Positions 1 through 10,177 of a stretch of 64,000 nucleotides of DNA are shown piece by piece. The notes beneath the pieces were generated by a model. It saw nothing but the letters and a program-made list of their open reading frames with translations, was not told where the DNA came from and ran no database searches. The stretch spans positions 3,906,001 to 3,970,000 of the forward strand of contig JAHQIY010000002.1 of NCBI GenBank assembly GCA_019054805.1, written 5' to 3'. The position numbers and the translations under genes were made by a program. Origin of the DNA: Brachionus manjavacas (taxonomy: Eukaryota; Rotifera; Eurotatoria; Ploima; Brachionidae). The first letter of the stretch is position 1, and every line of letters starts with the position of its first letter.

Positions 1-1
1 A

Positions 2-64
2 GTTAGACGACCTCCTCTTTTTGTCGATTCAACAGCTTCTGAATTTTTAAAGATAATTAAATAT
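2..64 (+). CDS. possible 3' end of a gene entering from the left
   Basis: Reading the second frame from base 2 gives about 20 codons, ending with residues EFLKIIKY and a TAA at about 62-64. The composition (several Arg and Pro codons, less AT-rich than the following 400 bases) looks like the tail of a coding exon that starts outside the window. Too little is present to name a family, and another frame is also open for about 15 codons. This is a weak call based only on base composition and the open frame. Confidence 0.22.
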
Positions 65-498
65 TAAACGAATTATTTAATTCCCAAGCCGATTTCAAAA
101 GTGAAACAGTTTTCAGGAATCGGTTTCCCACCCTTAGTCCAAACACTGAGGAGATTAGAAACCTTTTACTCCAAAAGGGGTTGAAGTTAGAAGAAAAGAA
201 AAAGGTCTAGAATTCGTGGTGGGGATTGTTTTGTAAATCAAAGACAATTAACTGAACTTTGTTAAGATTTTTTTCTGCAAAACCAAACAATTTGCATTTT
301 AACTTAAAAATTTTGTTTTGCTAAATATAAAACATATAAATGAATTTTTTTTTATTAATCTAAAAAAAAAATTATTATAGTCATTATATTAGCTTAAAAA
401 ACTGAACTTATTTGAATTTGACTTAAAAATAATTTTATTAGTATTGGAATCATTAAATTGCTAAATAAAGATTTAAATTTTTTTATCAAGATCTTGGA

Positions 499-1875
499 AT
501 GGAAAAACAAATCAATTCAATACATAATTCCGATGAATACAAAAAGTTGCTCAACAAGTTAAAAGCAGTGGAGATAGAACGCAACGAAATCGAGCAAATT
601 AATAAAAAATTGCTTGATGATCTCAAGGTTTATTACGAAGAAAGAATTCGAATTCTTGAATTGAACTATTCAAGCAAAGTTCTGTGGTCAAACGTATTCA
701 TTTTATATTTGAGGCTTCTATTATTAAACTAAATAGCTAAAAGGGGTCTTTTTAAAAAAATGGTTTGTTTTGCAGTAATTTTATCATGCTTTGTATTTAT
801 GTAGCTTATTTTCTTCTCTTAAATGTTCATAAAATATATCACTAACGCTCTTATACAAATTTATGTTGCTAATTCTCAAGGGGTTATTTCAATTCAAACT
901 TAAAATGATTCTTATTGAAGTTCGAAAGCGAAATCACCAAAAATTATGAAGACAAATCTGTGGGCTGCAATCTCTTGTGTGAAATGAATTTGAATGATTT
1001 AATAAATGTCACAGATTCGAAAAAATTCTTAAAAAATTTAAACAGATTGATCAAAAACGAACTCAAGAAAATAAAAAGCGAAATTTTGGAAATAAATTTA
1101 AAACGTTCTGATTTAATGAACTTATTTGACAACTTCAATTCTTACCTCACAAAGGAATCAATAAATCAAAAGAACAAAGGAATTATAAGCAGATTCAAAA
1201 ATTATGATAAGCACTCTATAAAAATAAAAAATGATCACTTGAACGCTCTTTATGAAAAATTCGACTCACAAATAGTCGAATTAAGTAATGTTTTTTTAAA
1301 TGAAAAGCTTGATCTAATTTTCAAGCACAATCAAATCGTCGACGAAATAAATCAAAAATTAATTGAATCTAAGTCTCCAAATGATTCTTCCATTAAGGAC
1401 TCACAAACACAAACTCCGAAAGAACTAGCGTCATTTTTTGAAAAACTAGAGAAAATAGGACAAAGTGAAAAATTCAAAACGCAAGAGGTACAAACTGATA
1501 CTACCCATTTTAGAAAAAATGAAAATCTAAAACTCAATTCGGTATTTTTTAATATTTTTTTTATTTGTTTAAATGGATTGTCAAAAATTATTTAAAAAAT
1601 TTAAAAATCTTTTTTAATGCAATTTTTTTAAGATTTTTGAAAAGTATAAAACCAATTCCGATATGTACAATTTAGAGTTCGATCAATTGAATATTGAAGA
1701 TTTGCTGAGTCTAATGTGTTTAAATTATGTTGAATATAATATAACTGAAAAAGTAAAAGAAACCATATATCATAAGCTAAATGATTTAAAAAGACAAAAT
1801 GAAAGCCTAAATCATATTAATGATGAGTTAAAACTGATCATTTGTCGAATGTATGACAAATTGAATGATTTCTAA
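499..1875 (+). CDS. coiled-coil protein of unknown function, three exons
   Basis: Proposed exons are 499-693, 921-1541 and 1633-1875, giving about 352 residues. The two introns (694-920 and 1542-1632) both start GT, end AG and fall in phase 0, so the frame runs through cleanly to the TAA at 1873-1875. An AATAAA lies at 1907-1912. The product is rich in Lys, Glu, Asn and Leu. It has coiled-coil-like stretches in exon 1 (KKLLNKLKAVEIERNEIEQI), the middle of exon 2, and the end of exon 3. Exon 2 carries two Gln/Thr-rich motifs (DSQTQTP and TQEVQTDT), reminiscent of short linear dynein light chain (TQT) binding motifs. No signal peptide, membrane segment or enzymatic motif is visible. The ATG at 499 is the first in frame, but an upstream non-coding or coding exon cannot be excluded. 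I do not recognise the family; a centrosomal or cytoskeletal role is a guess from the coiled coils and TQT motifs only. Confidence 0.65.
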
Positions 1876-2509
1876 AGGTTTATTTTTGCTATTTTTTTAT
1901 CGCAAAAATAAATTCTACCATTTTTAATAATTGTTCTTCATTTTTTATTCTGAAATCATGGTTTTGACACCATGATCATTTTAAAAATAGACTTCAGGAT
2001 TTTCTTTAATTTTAAAAACTTATTTGTTAAGAGAAAAACTTATTCTATTTTAATTTTAATCCTTATTTTTGTAAAGAAAAGTATTTTTAACTATAATAAT
2101 CACATACAAAGTCTTTAAATATAATTCAATTTGGGAATTTTAATTTAGTACCTTCGATATTTTAAAAATCAAACAATGACGTTTTTTAATTATAACTATT
2201 TTTTTTTAATTTACCAAAAACAATTAAAATCTGGTTTTAGTTTTGAATATAACAGATTTTTTGCACTGTTATAATCTTGACTGATAAAGTTTAATTCTAA
2301 GTTTAAATTAGATGCATATTTAATTTTTCACTATAGCTAAATTAATTTTACAATTTCGCAAAATGATGAAAAATTATTTATATTTAAGAGAATTCTTTAT
2401 AATTAAAATTCCGAATTAATAGTTTAAAATTTGAAAATTAGAAATTATCAAATTTGATAGTTTTTTCAATTTGTTTTATCTCGTTATTTTCATCACACAG
2501 AGATAGATA

Positions 2510-3187
2510 ATGATAGTCAGCACAAATCGAATTATATCGAGCTTAAATACAGCTAACACGATATCATTTTTACAAAGCTGTTGTCTAAGAACATCTAGCG
2601 TAGTGCTTAGTCGGGCCGTAGTCAACAAGCCTCAAAGAATCAAGCTAGCCGAGCTCTTAAACCAGGAAAGTCAAACTAAAAAAGATGTTAAAATGGACTA
2701 TGTAAATAATGCTGAGATTAAATTTTATGATCCACCATACTTAGTCCGAGAAGCACCATTTCCAAATTACGAACTTTTAAACATAAGCCTCAAAGGCTAT
2801 GATTTTTCAATTTTAAACACTTATTATAAGTATATTGAGAAATTGTGTAATTTATTGAAAGTAGAAGTAGTAGAAGCTTATGCCATGCCACCTCGCAGCT
2901 ACAAAATAAAAACCTACCAGCCTTTCGGTACCAATTTGGACAAAGAATACAATCTGCAACTGTACCATCGAATTGTTCGAGTAAAAAATCTAAAATCAAC
3001 CCTTGCTCCATTGTTATTCGAAACTGTTCAATTAAATCTGCCAGAAGGGGTTCAGCTGAATATACATGAACCGACCTTTGAGGAAGACGAATTCCGATAT
3101 GTTCCTGATATTGAGCTCCAGGATATGAGACAGAAATTAAGCGAAATGACAAAAAAACCTGGTGACTCAAAAACCAGCAAAAAATAG
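2510..3187 (+). CDS. MRPL48: mitochondrial large ribosomal subunit protein mL48
   Basis: This single-exon frame of 225 residues matches the metazoan mL48 family, which has the S10-like fold. It is a structural protein of the mitochondrial 39S ribosomal subunit. The first ~45 residues are rich in Arg, Ser and hydrophobics with almost no acidic residues, as expected of a mitochondrial targeting sequence. The diagnostic core at about residues 91-130 reads LNISLKGYDFSILNTYYKYI followed by EVVEAYAMPPRS, closely paralleling the vertebrate LKGYDF and EESYAMP motifs. Near residues 178-190 comes LPEGVQLNIHEPT, like the family's SLPEGVRL motif. The C-terminal tail is charged. An AATAAA lies at 3232-3237. 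YAE1 begins only 147 bases downstream on the same strand. The family assignment is by remembered motifs rather than a search, but several motifs agree in the right order. Confidence 0.9.
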   Translation: MIVSTNRIISSLNTANTISFLQSCCLRTSSVVLSRAVVNKPQRIKLAELLNQESQTKKDVKMDYVNNAEIKFYDPPYLVREAPFPNYELLNISLKGYDFSILNTYYKYIEKLCNLLKVEVVEAYAMPPRSYKIKTYQPFGTNLDKEYNLQLYHRIVRVKNLKSTLAPLLFETVQLNLPEGVQLNIHEPTFEEDEFRYVPDIELQDMRQKLSEMTKKPGDSKTSKK

Positions 3188-3334
3188 TTGTTTATCAATT
3201 TATTTCATTAGAAAAAAACCTAATTTTTTCCAATAAAATTTTCAATTTTTTTTTTCATTTAAATTAAATTAAATTGCAATTAAACGCAATTTTCATGAAT
3301 TTATTAGAAATTATCAATTTATTAAATAAAAGAA

Positions 3335-3883
3335 ATGGAAGACTTTGATGATGAGGGAAAAGATTTTTTGGTTGAACAAAAAACTACCGAACGTCACTTA
3401 AATGAAGTGAAGACAAACGGATTTCGCGATGGAACCCAAAGCTTTATGGAAAATGAGGCTTTGATACAACAAGGTTTCGACAATTCCTATAAAATATTCA
3501 GTCTTTTAGGATTTCGAGTAGGAGAACTTAGGACATTAGGTTCATTGTTGTGCAAAGACTCATGCTTGTTAGCAAAATTAAATGATAAATTGGAAAAAAT
3601 TGAAAACTTTAATTATGAATCTAGAATTCATTGGAGTTATGAGTCCAATGGTTTGGCGCCTGATTTTAGCCAGGTCGTGGAAATTGTGAATTATTTTCAA
3701 GATAAATTAAGCCAGTTGAAGCAAATATTAATGAGTTTTTCCAGTGAAAAATCGCTTCAAAAACTCAATGACAATTTGAACGAAATTTCTATTAAATATG
3801 ACGATCAAGATGATTTAATGGATGAAGAAGAAAAACAGAATGTTAATTTAATAAATAATTTAATTGAAAATTGGAACTTTTAG
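3335..3883 (+). CDS. YAE1: YAE1 homologue (deca-GX3 protein, ABCE1 Fe-S assembly adaptor)
   Basis: This single-exon frame of 182 residues has the deca-GX3 hallmark at about residues 29-70: GFRDGTQSFMENEALIQQGF, then repeated aromatic/glycine spacing, then LLGFRVGELRTLGSLL. In known members this region forms the helical hairpin that binds LTO1. The Yae1-Lto1 complex recruits the cytosolic iron-sulfur targeting machinery to ABCE1/Rli1, the ribosome recycling ATPase. The N-terminus is acidic (MEDFDDEGKDF), as in animal YAE1 proteins, and the C-terminus is an acidic coiled-coil-like tail. Its length is within the range usual for animal YAE1. An AATAAA at 3888-3893 follows the stop within a few bases, implying a very short 3' UTR. 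The small gap to mL48 may reflect genome compactness or a shared transcript. Confidence 0.82.
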   Translation: MEDFDDEGKDFLVEQKTTERHLNEVKTNGFRDGTQSFMENEALIQQGFDNSYKIFSLLGFRVGELRTLGSLLCKDSCLLAKLNDKLEKIENFNYESRIHWSYESNGLAPDFSQVVEIVNYFQDKLSQLKQILMSFSSEKSLQKLNDNLNEISIKYDDQDDLMDEEEKQNVNLINNLIENWNF

Positions 3884-5050
3884 ATTCAATAAAAAGAAAA
3901 AATTTTTATGAGAACACAAAGCTCATTTTTCATATCAAAAAACCTTTGAATATCTTTAAAATAGTCAATTTATCTTTAAAAAAAATTAACAAATTGTTAT
4001 TTAATTTTCAAATATTCTTTTTATCAAAAATTTAATTTATCTACTAAAAATATGTTTGTTAGATATTTATGTTTATTATAAAATTATATTACGCCATTGA
4101 GAAAAATTTTTTATCATAAAATATTTTTTTTAAAGCCTTGGCAAAAATATTTTATCAATCAAATTTTTTATCGTGCCAAAAGTTTTATCTAGTTCTTGTT
4201 TCAAAAATTTTCACATTTATTGTTTATTTAGATAATTTTTCCCGATCATGTTCTTAAAAATCCAGGTATTAGAATATTATTCACGAGAATATTCTAAAGG
4301 TTAGTTTATTTATAATTTTATAGTAGGCTTTTATATCTGTTGGTCACCTATTGAGAATATTTTATTATTATTTTACGAAAATTCTAAATACAATATTTGC
4401 TAATAAGCAAAAATATTTGTTTAGTGGGAATATATTATAAATGTGTTTGAGCTAAGCATTTAAGTCGAAGTTATATTCTGTATTTGTCTTGATGAAATAT
4501 ACAGCAAATTTTTACACATATGTTATATCAAATAATTAATATTTTTTTTTAAAAATGGTGAATTTTTTATTCATTTTAAAATTTTTTATGCCAATTTCAC
4601 CTTTAGTAATTTTAAGAGATTCCGTTATTGAAAAAATGCATTTTTCACTTTCATTTGGCTTGAGCTTTGACAAATATATTGTTTTATCTCTTATTAGCAA
4701 TATTTCTAGTTAAATTTGTCTATTTCTTTTTGGATTAGTAAAATATTTAGGAAAAAATTATTATAAATACTTTGAAAAATTCAGTTTTTTTCTTAATGAA
4801 TCCACTTATTAGATATGTACAAGTATTAGCAAGAAAATAATCAAAATATTTTATTAAAATTTCACATTTTTATGATTTAGAAATAATTTTCGATTAAATA
4901 AATATTTTTTGCATTTAAACATAATTCGACTATTTTTCATTTTTCTTCAATTTCATAATTCCATTGTTGCCATGATTTGTTTAGCTTTAATTCTGTTTTG
5001 ACATTTTTAGATGTAGGAAATTTTACCTAAATACGACTAAAAGTTACAAA
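3884..5050 (+). other. non-coding intergenic spacer
   Basis: This is about 1.15 kb of AT-rich sequence between YAE1 and the LRR-Ig gene. I see no open frame of coding quality, no repeat shared with the rest of the window and no RNA gene. The promoter and 5' UTR of the LRR-Ig gene presumably lie at its right end, but no motif can be pinned down. Confidence 0.6.
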
Positions 5051-7501
5051 ATGGTCCAAAGAGACAAGCAAATTACTTTTTTATATTTTTTACTGTTTTT
5101 TCATTGTGTAGTCAGAGCAAGAAGTCAGAGTCTATTGTACATAAACGACGACTACTTGGACAACAATTATTTGAAAAAAATTCCGGTAAGCGACCAAGCT
5201 CAAACTAGCTATGACCATCAAAAGCAATCGACATTTGCTGACCTGCAATTATTCATTCAGACGCACCGATACTCCAAGTCAATTGAAGTATCCGGTTTTG
5301 AAAATTTGTTCAGCAATGCTTCGAGCAAGACAAGTTTGGTCGAGCTTTTTTTCCCACGCTCAAAATTTGGCCAACAATCTCAAATCGAAAATCTAATCTC
5401 AAAAAATCAATTGAACATCAAGAAATTTGACCTGCAGTTTTTAAATTTGAGCTCAAATAGCTTACAAGAGTCTTTTCTGGCCGATTATGCTCTTAACTCC
5501 AACCAGACCCATCACTCGACTCTTTTCGATTTCATTTTAAAAAAGTATTTCTCAAAAGTCAAAGTACTTAAGCTCAGCTTCAACAGCATTCAAACCTTGA
5601 AGCGAGATCATTTTGAAATTTTTGCCGGTGATTCGGATATGCCTTCTAGACTGGAGGGAATCATGGTTGACAATAACAACTTAAATTTTATAAAACACGA
5701 CACATTTTATGATTTGAAATTTTTAAAATTTCTCGATTTGAGCTCAAACAGCCTCAAAATAATTCATCCATTGACATTTTCTTATCCCTATTTCACCCAT
5801 AGCTTATTCTATCTAAATTTAAAAGGCAACCAACTAAGCGCTGTTTACAGTGGCATGAACGGTAGCTTGATTAACTTGGCCCATTTTTACTTGGATAAAA
5901 ATTCAGATGTTGAATGTGACTGTGGATTGGAGTGGATATGGAAACAAAGAGATCATATAGAGCTGGATTTTGACTGCCCAAGTGACAATTTATGCGACCA
6001 AGACCAAGAACCAGTCTTGATTACCAACAATCAGCATTTAGAAGAATCCTCGGACATTTCGGTTATTAGAAACGCTTCAAAAGCATGGTTTGCATGGACT
6101 GTATTCGTTGATCATCTACCACCAATTATACCATATCCTTACCTTGTATCAAATGAAACCAAACAAAACAGAGAGCTAATCAATGAACTAGAAAATCAAG
6201 AAAAGCATGTTTATCATACTTGGCTATTCGAAGACGTGGTTCTAAATTGTTCAAACAAAAATAATACTGATGATGAGACTGTCCCATCAGCTATTATTTG
6301 GAAGACCCAGTTTGGTTATTTTGGAAACTTTGACCAAATGAATCAAACAAATTATAATATTTTCAAAGCTTTTTACAAATTAAATAAATTAAGCAAAATT
6401 CATAGGCACAAAACAGTTCGAATAAGTGAAAATTTAAGTGCAGGCTCACGAAGTGAAATTTACATTGATTCGGACAACAATTTGGTAGTTACCAACATGA
6501 GACAAATGACAGCTGGCTCTTTTGTTTGCTTGTCAGTGAATCAAAACGGCATCAAGTCTTATGAGTACAAACTAATGGTTCGAGAAGGTGTCTCCGAATA
6601 CTTTATTTATTCTTTATTTGTTAGTATAATAAGCATGATCGTGCCATCTATTTTAGGAATAATAATTTGCAGCATTTGCGAATATCAAGCGGACAAAAAT
6701 TATCCGATGACTCCGCCGTGTTTTCCAACGCCAATGGCAAACACACCGCCAAACTTTGACTTTAACGAATGGATGGCCAATGCAGCAAGCTATTTGCCCA
6801 ATCTTAACATCCACGAAACACTCGAGCAAGTTAGCAGACGATTGCGCAAAGGTATGGAAAAAGCTAGTGTCACTGTTAAATCTCTAGGCATGACTAGTGG
6901 TGCATACATTTCGTCCATGTACGAACAAAGCTCACAGCGCTTCTACGATCTAAAGCAATATGTTCCCAACATAAATGTTCCTTCTTTGAACCTCAATTTG
7001 CCGACTATGAGGTATCCTCCTATGGGTCAATTGGCTAATCGGATGCGAACTGGAATGGGAAACATGTTTTGGCAATTTAGGGAATTTTGTGGTTCAAATG
7101 ATTTGACTCATACGCCATCAATAGTCGATATACAGTCAGACTGCAGTGCCAGCAATGCGGTGGGCAGAGCTTATTTTATTGATAACCTAAATGTTAAGGA
7201 TGGCTCTCGCATTAATCACAGTAACTTGTATCGCTTTTTACATTTGATCAAGGAAGAATCAAAACTTGATAAAAAATTGGAGACAAATTTGGATGGTGTG
7301 ACCCAGTTCAGTATTGTTAGTGAAGCTACCGAAGAAGTAAAGCCTAGCACTTCAGGATATCGCGAATCTAAGTTATATCCAAGTTTAAATCCAAAAAATG
7401 AGTCTACTAGTTGCAACACTGACGATGAATCCGAATGCAAATCAATTAAAGAAGAGAACAAAATTGAAGAAGTTCGGCAAGTAGATCAAGAGAGTCTTTA
7501 A
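5051..7501 (+). CDS. LRR and Ig domain single-pass membrane protein
   Basis: This single-exon frame of 816 residues reads as a type I cell-surface adhesion or receptor protein. Residues 1-25 are a signal peptide (basic start, then a LYFLLFFHCVV core). Residues ~85-285 hold several leucine-rich repeats, with typical cores such as FLNLSSNSLQ, VLKLSFNSIQTL, FLDLSSNSLKII and YLNLKGNQLS. A cysteine-rich LRR C-terminal cap follows at about 288-320 (ECDCGLEWIW, then further Cys). An Ig-like domain spans ~395-495, with first Cys in VVLNCS, core Trp in AIIWKT and second Cys in GSFVCLS. A transmembrane helix lies at ~518-542 (SIISMIVPSILGIIICSIC). A ~270-residue cytoplasmic tail follows, with Pro/Asn-rich and acidic parts but no kinase or TIR domain. 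The architecture resembles the Kekkon/LINGO/LRFN/lambik group of neural LRR-Ig proteins, but the exact orthologue cannot be named. Many N-glycosylation sequons support an extracellular N-terminal half. Confidence 0.88.
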   Translation: MVQRDKQITFLYFLLFFHCVVRARSQSLLYINDDYLDNNYLKKIPVSDQAQTSYDHQKQSTFADLQLFIQTHRYSKSIEVSGFENLFSNASSKTSLVELFFPRSKFGQQSQIENLISKNQLNIKKFDLQFLNLSSNSLQESFLADYALNSNQTHHSTLFDFILKKYFSKVKVLKLSFNSIQTLKRDHFEIFAGDSDMPSRLEGIMVDNNNLNFIKHDTFYDLKFLKFLDLSSNSLKIIHPLTFSYPYFTHSLFYLNLKGNQLSAVYSGMNGSLINLAHFYLDKNSDVECDCGLEWIWKQRDHIELDFDCPSDNLCDQDQEPVLITNNQHLEESSDISVIRNASKAWFAWTVFVDHLPPIIPYPYLVSNETKQNRELINELENQEKHVYHTWLFEDVVLNCSNKNNTDDETVPSAIIWKTQFGYFGNFDQMNQTNYNIFKAFYKLNKLSKIHRHKTVRISENLSAGSRSEIYIDSDNNLVVTNMRQMTAGSFVCLSVNQNGIKSYEYKLMVREGVSEYFIYSLFVSIISMIVPSILGIIICSICEYQADKNYPMTPPCFPTPMANTPPNFDFNEWMANAASYLPNLNIHETLEQVSRRLRKGMEKASVTVKSLGMTSGAYISSMYEQSSQRFYDLKQYVPNINVPSLNLNLPTMRYPPMGQLANRMRTGMGNMFWQFREFCGSNDLTHTPSIVDIQSDCSASNAVGRAYFIDNLNVKDGSRINHSNLYRFLHLIKEESKLDKKLETNLDGVTQFSIVSEATEEVKPSTSGYRESKLYPSLNPKNESTSCNTDDESECKSIKEENKIEEVRQVDQESL

Positions 7502-8589
7502 TTTATAGTGTTTTATATCGAATTAGAGAAAACTTATGCATGTTGTACGAAATTTTATTTGAAAAACCTTAAAACTTTTTTGTATTAGATTGAAAGAATT
7601 ATAAAGTCAAAAATTAATTTTTATTTCAAAGATAGGACTTTGGTCTTTTTTTCTTTTTTTTTCTTTTTTTTCGCAATTCAATTTGATTTACTTTTATTTA
7701 GATAAAAGTGTAATAAATTTATAAACTTATTTTATTGTCCCTTGACTCATTTTTTAACAATGACTTAAATGATCCATGAACAGACTGAACAATTTAAAAA
7801 TTTACAGTTTTTTTTTACTTTTTAAATTATTCTAAATTATGATAAAAAAAAATTCACAGAGATTTCTCTATCAAGCATTTTTTCTATCAAGCTATTTTTT
7901 CACTTACTTTGCCATTTTATGCTTAATAAATTACTTGAATGTATCCGGGCAATGGCACACAAAAAAAAAATCTCTTCTAAATTTTTTCCAATACAATATT
8001 ATCAAAAAATTTAATTGATTTTAAAATACAAAATTGGTAAATTAAAAAAAATAATAAGAATATAAAACTAATTTTTTTTAAATTGGCAAAATAGTTCAGT
8101 CCTGGTTTTTTTAAGCCATGTTCGATTGATACAAAAGTTGATACGAAAATGAAACATTCTATGATGGAAAGAATAAAAACTATATTTTTCAATGTTTATT
8201 TCATTGAAGTTATTTGATTCAAATTTTAAATTTAAGACCTTTATAATAATAGATAAGTTTGCTAATTTTAAGTAGGCTTTTTTTGAAAAAATTAAAAGTG
8301 TAAAGCAATTTTAAATAAAGGTAGCACAAAAGTCTCAAAAAATTAGACTTTTACTGAAGTTTAAAATAGAAAATAGTTTCCCATTAACATCGATACACTA
8401 CTGCAAGCAAATTTTTTAATATTAAAAAATCTTGAAAAGTTATTTAAACATTTAAATATATCTTCTCTACTTATTTTGATTTTTTTGGTCTCAAAGTTCT
8501 CTTATTTGCAAAAACCATTCAAAAAGTTTCAGACAAATCTATATCTATTTTATTAAAATCACACCATTCTTTCAAATTTTTGCTTTAAA
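7502..8589. other. non-coding spacer after the LRR-Ig gene
   Basis: AT-rich sequence with long T and A runs and no convincing gene. A 71-codon open frame on the minus strand near 7977-8192 is hydrophobic only because it reads T-rich DNA, and I do not accept it. Confidence 0.55.
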
Positions 8590-8775
8590 ATTTAAATCAA
8601 AATCGTTTCTAGATCGTTATCAGAGATACTTAATGTTGTATCATCTGTGAATTTAAATATGAATGATAAATCATTCATAAAAATAAAACTTCTGACCTAA
8701 AACTGATCCTTGTAGTACCCTGTGGTTAATTCTAATTTTGCGGATTTGGAAACTTCACTGATCTTGTTCTAACGT
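8590..8775 (-). mobile_element. old LINE reverse transcriptase fragment
   Basis: Translated on the minus strand, this stretch gives RINHRVLQGSVLGQKFYFY and, after a frame change, ENDLSFIFKFTDDTTLSISD. These correspond to two consecutive reverse-transcriptase motifs of non-LTR retrotransposons: the G-V-x-Q-G-S-V-L-G-P motif, and the F-A-D-D-T-T-L catalytic box, where Ala is replaced here by Thr. Both are in the proper order and spacing for CR1/L2-type elements. The copy is short, frame-broken and has no ends that I can define, so it is an old degenerate remnant. It is not the same family as the more recent LINE copies in the window, whose box is FADDLV. Confidence 0.6.
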
Positions 8776-9019
8776 GATCATGTCTAATCATTAATAATGA
8801 CTAATACTTATTGGGTAGCGTGACTTATCACCAAATACATGATCACAAAAAAATTTAAAAACTGATCACTAAAATGATTTTAATGATTACAAAAATCAAG
8901 AAATAAGTTTTATATTGCTAAAATTTTTGAATACACACTGTTAAAAATATGTGTGAAAAACATAGCAAAAAGCCCAATATGTAAGTTCCAAATTAATACA
9001 TACTGTATATGTAATTACC

Positions 9020-9285
9020 AGACTTGTTTTTAAGTCACAGTTTTAAGTCTAAGTCAGAAAAATTTAAGTCAAAGTTATGACTTAAAATTTCTTTTTTTTT
9101 AGTGAAGTTTAGTCAAGTCAACTAATTTTCTGATTTTAAAACTAAACTTTTTTTGGATTAAAATAAAAAATCATATTTATTTTTTAGTTTAAAAATCAGA
9201 AAATTAGTTGACTTGACTAAACTTCACTAAAAAAAAGAAATTTTAAGTCATTGACTTGACTTAAGGCTTGTGACTTGTGAAGAAT
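9020..9285. repeat. long-stem inverted repeat (foldback/MITE-like)
   Basis: Two arms of about 68-70 bases, roughly 9078-9147 and 9185-9251, are near-perfect reverse complements around a spacer of about 37 bases. The arms include the tract GACTTAAAATTTC plus AGTGAAGTTTAGTCAAGTCA and its complement. Outside the stem, multiple short AAGTC/GACTT motifs extend the symmetry less perfectly to about 9020 and 9285. There is no coding content. It looks like a small foldback or MITE element, or a transcribed hairpin. Target-site duplications are not obvious. Confidence 0.72.
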
Positions 9286-9289
9286 CATT

Positions 9290-10177
9290 CAATAATTCTA
9301 ACTGTATTTGTTACTGTATTCTTACCTCAGAATATAACTTAAATTCTAAGGTTTGAAAAAATTGTGAAACATTTGAGCGAAGTTAATGGCGAGAGATTAA
9401 AAAATATTTGATTTATCTGATAAAGAGCCATTTTCTGCATTCAAAGACTTAAACTAGAAAGAGATTAGAATTAATCGAGTAAAAATAATGAATAAAAAAA
9501 TTCAATTAAAAAATAAAAATTAATCAAATGAAAATCATAAAATAGCTTTTGGGACACTTGCTGTTTCAGATTAGAGCAAATCTCTAATATGAATAAAATG
9601 AATATAATAAATATTTTTCAAAAAAAAATCGAAAAACTTAGAAAGTCAATTTTTTAGGCCCTGAAAATCTAAAAGCTTAAAAAAAGAATTAAAAATTTCA
9701 ATTCTAAAAGTAAGTATCTCAGAAAGCTAAATTAGCAGCAAATTTTTAATTTTAGTATTAAAAAATAAACCTTTAAAAAATGCAAAAAATTTTTACGTCG
9801 AATTGCCAGGGTCAAACTTTATTTTTTCAAATATTCGCTTTAAATTAACAAATTTTTCTATATTATAATTTAGAGTAAAAAAAGTTTTTTTGTCTTTTTA
9901 ACCTGTTTCCAAAATAAATTATTTTTATTCAAGTTCAAATTCTTGTAAATATTTACTCTGATTCCTCATATTATTTGATTTGAAGCCGGAAACAGGCTTT
10001 ATCACGATTTCTTATTACATCCCGATTCGTATTTTTGTGACAGTCCAAAACTTAATATAAACTAGATAAGTTAGATATCAAAACTCTTAATCAAAATTTC
10101 ATTAAAAGTGTAAAAAGTTTTTATATATTTTGAGACCTATTGACAAAGGGGGCTTAGATATTCTCTCTAGTTTGAAA
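9290..10177. other. non-coding AT-rich spacer
   Basis: No open frame, RNA gene or shared repeat is visible between the foldback element and the satellite array. Confidence 0.5.

Noticed and set aside
7977-8192. Hydrophobic 71-codon minus-strand frame
   Set aside because: Composition is what T-rich DNA gives by chance (Phe, Leu, Ile); no splice partner, no homology, no conserved motif.
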